Of a stretch of 64,000 bases of DNA, positions 61,055 to 64,000 are shown piece by piece. Source of the stretch: JACDBE01 sp051002015 (GTDB lineage Bacteria; Actinomycetota; Acidimicrobiia; Spongiisociales; UBA5794); assembly GCA_051002015.1 (NCBI GenBank), contig JBPCMS010000012.1, positions 1 through 64,000 on the forward strand, given 5' to 3'. Under the pieces are notes generated by a model. That model worked only from the letters and a program-made list of their open reading frames with translations, searched no databases and had not been told where the DNA came from. The number at the start of each line of letters is the position of its first letter. Within the stretch, counting starts at the first letter, position 1. Position numbers and translations under genes: made by a program.

Positions 61055-61786
61055 GTGCCAGCAACCAGGATGTTGACCATGGCACCGGACAGGGTGCCCG
61101 AACATGTCACCACCACCGACCTCACCCGATCGGATCGGGACGACACCGTCGCCATGCTCCGCCGCCATCTGCCCGCCCCGCCGCCCCGGGAGACCGTCCC
61201 GCTGGTTCCCGTCCCCGGTCAGGTGGTCGGGCTGCACGGCCCCGCCGGAATGGGGCTGACCAGGTTGGGGCTGTCGATGGCGGCGGGGGCAGCCATCGAG
61301 GGCTCCGTGGCCTGCGTCGACGTGCGCGGCTGGCTGTGCCCCTCGGCCGCCTGGGAGGTGGGGATCGACCCGGACCGCCTGGTGGTGGTGCGCTGCGACG
61401 ACCCGGTGACCTGGGCCCGGGTGGTGGCAGGGCTGCTCGACGGGATGGGCGCCGTATACGCCGAGGTTCCCCGCCAGGTGAAGGAGGCCCCGCTGCGCAC
61501 CCTGGCCTCTGCGGTGCGGAGCAAGGGGACCCCGCTGGTGCTCAACCCGCTGTCGGGGATGTTGCCGGGCGGGTTGGCCCAGCTCCGGCTGGAGGGACGC
61601 CGGATCAGCTGGGAGGGGACCGGGGCCGGGCACGGACGGCTGCTGCGCCGGCGGCTGGTGCTGGAGGCGTCGGGGAAGGCGGTCAAGGGGATGACCCGGA
61701 TCATCGAGGTGGAGGACCATGGAGCGGACGCTCTGCGTGTGGTATCCCGACTGGGCACTGCGCCGGCCCGATACGCCGCCGGGTGA
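61055..61786 (+). CDS. imuA': ImuA'-like RecA-fold protein of the SOS mutasome
   Basis: A 243-residue RecA-fold protein that in mycobacteria bridges ImuB and DnaE2 in error-prone synthesis. The P-loop region reads VVGLHGPAGMGLTRLGLSMA: the glycine pattern is kept but the Walker A lysine is replaced by leucine, as expected for a non-ATPase ImuA'. Later strands are SVACVDVRGWL and RLVVVRCDDPVTWARVVAGL. GTG 61055 follows GGTGGAGAGA; ATG 61070 and 61079 are alternatives. The 3' end overlaps imuB by 68 bp. An upstream LexA box supports SOS induction. Confidence 0.85.
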   Translation: MPATRMLTMAPDRVPEHVTTTDLTRSDRDDTVAMLRRHLPAPPPRETVPLVPVPGQVVGLHGPAGMGLTRLGLSMAAGAAIEGSVACVDVRGWLCPSAAWEVGIDPDRLVVVRCDDPVTWARVVAGLLDGMGAVYAEVPRQVKEAPLRTLASAVRSKGTPLVLNPLSGMLPGGLAQLRLEGRRISWEGTGAGHGRLLRRRLVLEASGKAVKGMTRIIEVEDHGADALRVVSRLGTAPARYAAG

Positions 61787-63200
61787 GCCGGCCCAAGCGA
61801 TCGGAGCCGACCATCGGGTGGTTGCGGTCAACCCCGAGGCCGCCGCCGCCGGGGTGACCGTGGGGATGCGCCGCCGCCAGGCCGAGGCCATCTGCCCTGC
61901 GATCCGCTCCCTGGCGAGCGACCCGACCGCCGAGGCGGTCGGCTTCGAGCCGGTGGTGCGCGCCGTCGAGGGGTTGATCCCCCGGGTCGAGGTGGTGCAG
62001 CCGGGGATGCTGCTGGCTCCGGTCACCGGCGCCGTCCGCTACTTCGGTGACGAGTGGGTCCTGGTGGGGCGGGTGGTCGAGGCGATCGAAGGGGTCGCCG
62101 GGCCCGGCCACCGGATCGGGCTCGCCGCCGGGCCGTTCTCCGCCCGCTGCGCCGCCGAGATGGCGATGGGGGAGCCGCTGGTGGTCGAGGACGACCGCAG
62201 TTTCCTCCGCTCGCTCGACGTGGCCTCGCTTGGCCGGGAGGAGCTTGCCGCCACCTTTCGTTGGCTGGGGATCACCACCCTGGGACAGCTTGCCGATCTG
62301 CCCCGCCAGGCGATGGTCACCCGCTTCGGCGCCGATGGGTTGGATGCGCATCGGTTGGCCAGAGGTGAGGACCGCAGACCGCAACCCAGGGAGATCCCGG
62401 TCGATCTGGCGGTGGAGGAGCGGTTCGACCCGCCGCTCGACAACCTGGAGCAGGCCGCCTTCGTGGGGAGGGCTCTGGCCCACCGGCTTCTCACCGAGAC
62501 CGGTCGCTGGGGATCGACCCCTTTCCGGGTGGTGGTCGAGGCGGAGTCTGCTGGCGGCGCCACCCGATCCCGCACCTGGCGCAACACCGATCCCTTCGAC
62601 GAGTCGACGCTGAGCGACCGGATCCGCTGGCAGCTCGCCGCCTGGCTCGACGAGGCCCGGCTGCGCCGCGGGCCGGGGATCGGTGGTGGGGTGGTGCGGC
62701 TGCGACTGGCTCCCGCCGACCTCTCCGACCGGGGCAGGCAGCTCGCCCTCCACGAGGACGCCAGGAGGGCGGCCGAGACCCATCGCACCCTGGTCCAGAC
62801 CCAGGCGCTGGTCGGCCCCGACCGGGTGCTGGTCGCCCTTCCCCGGGGGGGACGCGACCCGGGGGACCGGATCCATTGGAGCCGGTGGGACGATCCTCCC
62901 CCCGCCCCCGCCGGCGACCCGTCAGCGCCATGGCCCGGGGCGGTCCCGACGCCGTCCCCCGCCCTGGTCCCGGACGGGGCGGTTCCCTTCGAGGTGGAGT
63001 GGGACGGGGGGATGCCGGAACGGGTCCGGCTGGGAAGCCGGTGGGAGTCGGTGCTGTCGTGGGCGGGGCCGTGGCGTCGGCTGGGGCGGTGGTGGGACGG
63101 GGAGCCGCATGCCGACCGCTACCAGATCGTCACCTCGGCCGGGGCCTTCCTGTGCGAGGTCAGGGAAGGCGCCACCTGGCTGACCGGCATCTACGACTGA
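61719..63200 (+). CDS. imuB: ImuB, catalytically inactive Y-family polymerase-like protein
   Basis: A 493-residue Y-family-like adaptor that recruits DnaE2 and the beta clamp. It starts MERTLCVWYPDWALRR where active polymerases have a DxD motif, and GAVRYFGDEW replaces the SIDE/SLDE catalytic box, so it lacks catalytic acids. The fingers/thumb region (GLAAGPFSARCAAEMAMG, LGITTLGQLADLPRQAMVTRFG) and the little-finger domain are recognisable. The C-terminal 100 residues carry a Pro-rich linker and a Trp-rich domain. Together with ImuA' it forms the inducible mutasome; no dnaE2 gene is in the window. Confidence 0.9.
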   Translation: MERTLCVWYPDWALRRPDTPPGEPAQAIGADHRVVAVNPEAAAAGVTVGMRRRQAEAICPAIRSLASDPTAEAVGFEPVVRAVEGLIPRVEVVQPGMLLAPVTGAVRYFGDEWVLVGRVVEAIEGVAGPGHRIGLAAGPFSARCAAEMAMGEPLVVEDDRSFLRSLDVASLGREELAATFRWLGITTLGQLADLPRQAMVTRFGADGLDAHRLARGEDRRPQPREIPVDLAVEERFDPPLDNLEQAAFVGRALAHRLLTETGRWGSTPFRVVVEAESAGGATRSRTWRNTDPFDESTLSDRIRWQLAAWLDEARLRRGPGIGGGVVRLRLAPADLSDRGRQLALHEDARRAAETHRTLVQTQALVGPDRVLVALPRGGRDPGDRIHWSRWDDPPPAPAGDPSAPWPGAVPTPSPALVPDGAVPFEVEWDGGMPERVRLGSRWESVLSWAGPWRRLGRWWDGEPHADRYQIVTSAGAFLCEVREGATWLTGIYD

Positions 63201-63238
63201 CCGACGCTCCCGCTGCACGGCCTGCCCGGCTCCTCGAC

Positions 63239-63509
63239 TCACCGTGGTCGATGGGCCTGTGCTCTGTGGTCGATCCGGACCACCTCGACCGTGCTCTGCC
63301 CGTCGTTCATCCGGTAGACGATTCGGTACGGGCCCCGACGCGCCGTGAGATAGCCCCGCAGCTCCCGGTGACAGCTGCTTTCCGACGCGATGAGGGTTCT
63401 CTAGCAGCGGGCCGAGCATGAACTCCACCACGGCGGTGGCGACCCGCTCCGGTAGGCGGGCAAGGTCTCGTTCGGCCGAAGGGGCGACGATCAGGCGCCA
63501 GTCGGTCAC
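63239..63509 (-). pseudogene. RelE/ParE-type toxin gene disrupted by a frameshift
   Basis: The frame from GTG 63509 encodes a RelE-like start (VTDWRLIVAPSAERDLARLP, then VVEFMLGPLLENPHRVGKQL). At about 63362-63372 one base too many shifts it off. The other frame continues the family sequence ELRGYLTARRGPYRIVYRMN and then the typical EVVRIDHRA ending, stopping at TGA 63239-63241. The joined product would be a normal RelE/ParE ribonuclease or gyrase toxin of about 90 residues. The extra base is in TCACCGGGAG (minus strand), so a sequencing error in a short run is possible. It overlaps the antitoxin gene by 4 bases (GTGA). Confidence 0.75.
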
Positions 63510-63781
63510 CTATCGAGGTACTTGGCGCGCAGCTCTTCGCCGGTGACAACGTCACCGGCATCGATTGCCTCCTGGGCCCGCCTGATCTCCTCGAGGGCGC
63601 CCGGCTCGGAGAGGATGTCGAGGGTCTCCTCCAGGGCCTCAAGGTCATCAGGGCTGACCAGCACTGCGGCCGGTCGGCCGCGGCGGGACACCACGACCCG
63701 TTAATGGTGGTACTCGACCCGGTCGACGAACTCCGAAAGCCGCTTCTTCACCTCGGAGAGAGGCAGCGTCGTGTCAGACAT
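63506..63781 (-). pseudogene. Phd/YefM-type antitoxin gene interrupted by an in-frame TAA
   Basis: From ATG 63781 the frame encodes MSDTTLPLSEVKKRLSEFVD then RVEYHH, and meets TAA at 63701-63703. Without that stop it continues RVVVSRRGRPAAVLVSPDDL and LEALEETLDILSEPGALEEI to the end at 63506, a complete Phd/YefM antitoxin. A glutamate codon (GAA or GAG) is usual at that position, so a single G-to-T change explains the stop. A GTG at 63694 could give a shortened C-terminal piece lacking the DNA-binding N-terminus. Both halves of the toxin-antitoxin pair are therefore damaged. Confidence 0.78.
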
Positions 63782-63800
63782 GACTAGAAATATATAGTCA
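63781..63800 (-). promoter_or_regulatory. Palindromic operator/promoter of the toxin-antitoxin pair
   Basis: TGACTA (63781-63786) and TAGTCA (63795-63800) are inverted repeats around an AT-rich centre that contains TATATT on the minus strand, covering the antitoxin start codon. This fits an autoregulatory site bound by the Phd-type antitoxin. The site looks intact although the genes are damaged. Confidence 0.5.
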
Positions 63801-63840
63801 CGGCCGAGCGCCGATCCGGCCGAACCCGACGGGTCTCGGC

Positions 63841-64000
63841 TCAACCGATGGCGTCTTCGGGCAACGCCGAGGCGACCGCATCCCGGACCCGGTTCTTGAG
63901 AGCGTTGATGTCGAGCACGGTGAGGTCGCGGGTGGGGATGGGCTGGTGGACGACGGCCTTGGCGAGGCTCGGGTAGATCAGCCTCGATCCGGGGGGCCAG
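63841..64000 (-). CDS. Unidentified protein, C-terminal end (partial)
   Basis: A minus-strand frame enters from the right edge and ends with TGA at 63841-63843. The last 52 residues include SRLIYPSLAKAVVHQPIPTR and LTVLDINALKNRVRDAVASA. This is protein-like in composition but I do not recognise the family. The gap between it and the toxin-antitoxin start (63801-63840) holds no other feature I can support. Confidence 0.5.
   Translation of the reverse strand, partial: WPPGSRLIYPSLAKAVVHQPIPTRDLTVLDINALKNRVRDAVASALPEDAIG

Overview
The window is a 64 kb piece of a high-GC actinobacterial chromosome. The evidence is the third-position G/C bias, the very frequent GTG starts, an InhA-like enoyl reductase, a SepIVA-like septation protein, a WhiG-like sigma factor, an ImuA'/ImuB mutasome pair behind a LexA box of the mycobacterial type, and gene orders shared with mycobacteria and Streptomyces. 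The SRP, ribosome, EtfAB and mixed housekeeping content with no mycolic-acid or sporulation genes would fit an uncultivated lineage such as Acidimicrobiia, but that placement is an inference. No rRNA, tRNA, CRISPR array, insertion sequence or prophage was found.

Layout. 1-2.7 kb: end of a fumarase/aspartase gene, a repeat cluster, fabI-like reductase, ddl and an AsnC-type ligand domain. 2.7-15.6 kb: rpmB and a cold-shock protein (minus strand), then recG-rsmD-coaD-sepIVA-yceD-rpmF-plsX-rnc-mutM, a repeat, smc and ftsY-cdd. 15.6-19.5 kb: electron-transfer flavoprotein etfBA, a nucleoside phosphorylase and an alkyltransferase-like protein. 19.5-29.7 kb: ffh-rpsP-khpA-rimM, a lipoprotein, a fused flavoprotein, an acyl-CoA dehydrogenase, trmD-rplS, a DNA glycosylase, lepB, DUF2469 and yraN. 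29.7-42.8 kb: comM-dprA-xer-whiG, then rpsB-tsf-pyrH-frr-cdsA-dxr-rseP. 42.8-45.4 kb: ispG, a ClpP paralogue divergent from an SRPBCC/ArsR pair. 45.5-57.5 kb: proS, rimP-nusA-infB-DUF503-rbfA-nrnA-truB-ribF-ridA and kup. 57.6-60.6 kb: rpsO-pnp. 60.6-64 kb: dodecin, the SOS-controlled imuA'-imuB pair, a decayed Phd/RelE toxin-antitoxin pair and the end of an unidentified gene.

How the genes work together. Most of the window is core information processing (ribosome assembly and maturation, translation initiation, tRNA/rRNA modification, SRP targeting, chromosome condensation) packed in tightly overlapping operons. MEP isoprenoid genes (dxr, ispG), phospholipid genes (plsX, cdsA) and fatty-acid genes (fabI, acyl-CoA dehydrogenase, enoyl-CoA hydratase, EtfAB) are interleaved. 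Competence/DNA-processing genes (comM, dprA), repair genes (recG, mutM, glycosylase, ATL) and the inducible mutasome provide genome maintenance.

The non-routine content lies mainly between the genes. A modular family of about 47-48 bp palindromic units occurs at five intergenic loci in two core types with identical outer arms, plus one hybrid unit. A second repeat of about 86 bp occurs twice. A perfect 24-bp palindrome lies between a clpP paralogue and an arsR pair, a LexA box exactly fills the imu promoter spacer, and long hairpins precede rpsB, rimP and pnp. Several proteins carry long low-complexity extensions (S16, CdsA, NusA, PNPase) or a tandem-repeat insertion (MutM).
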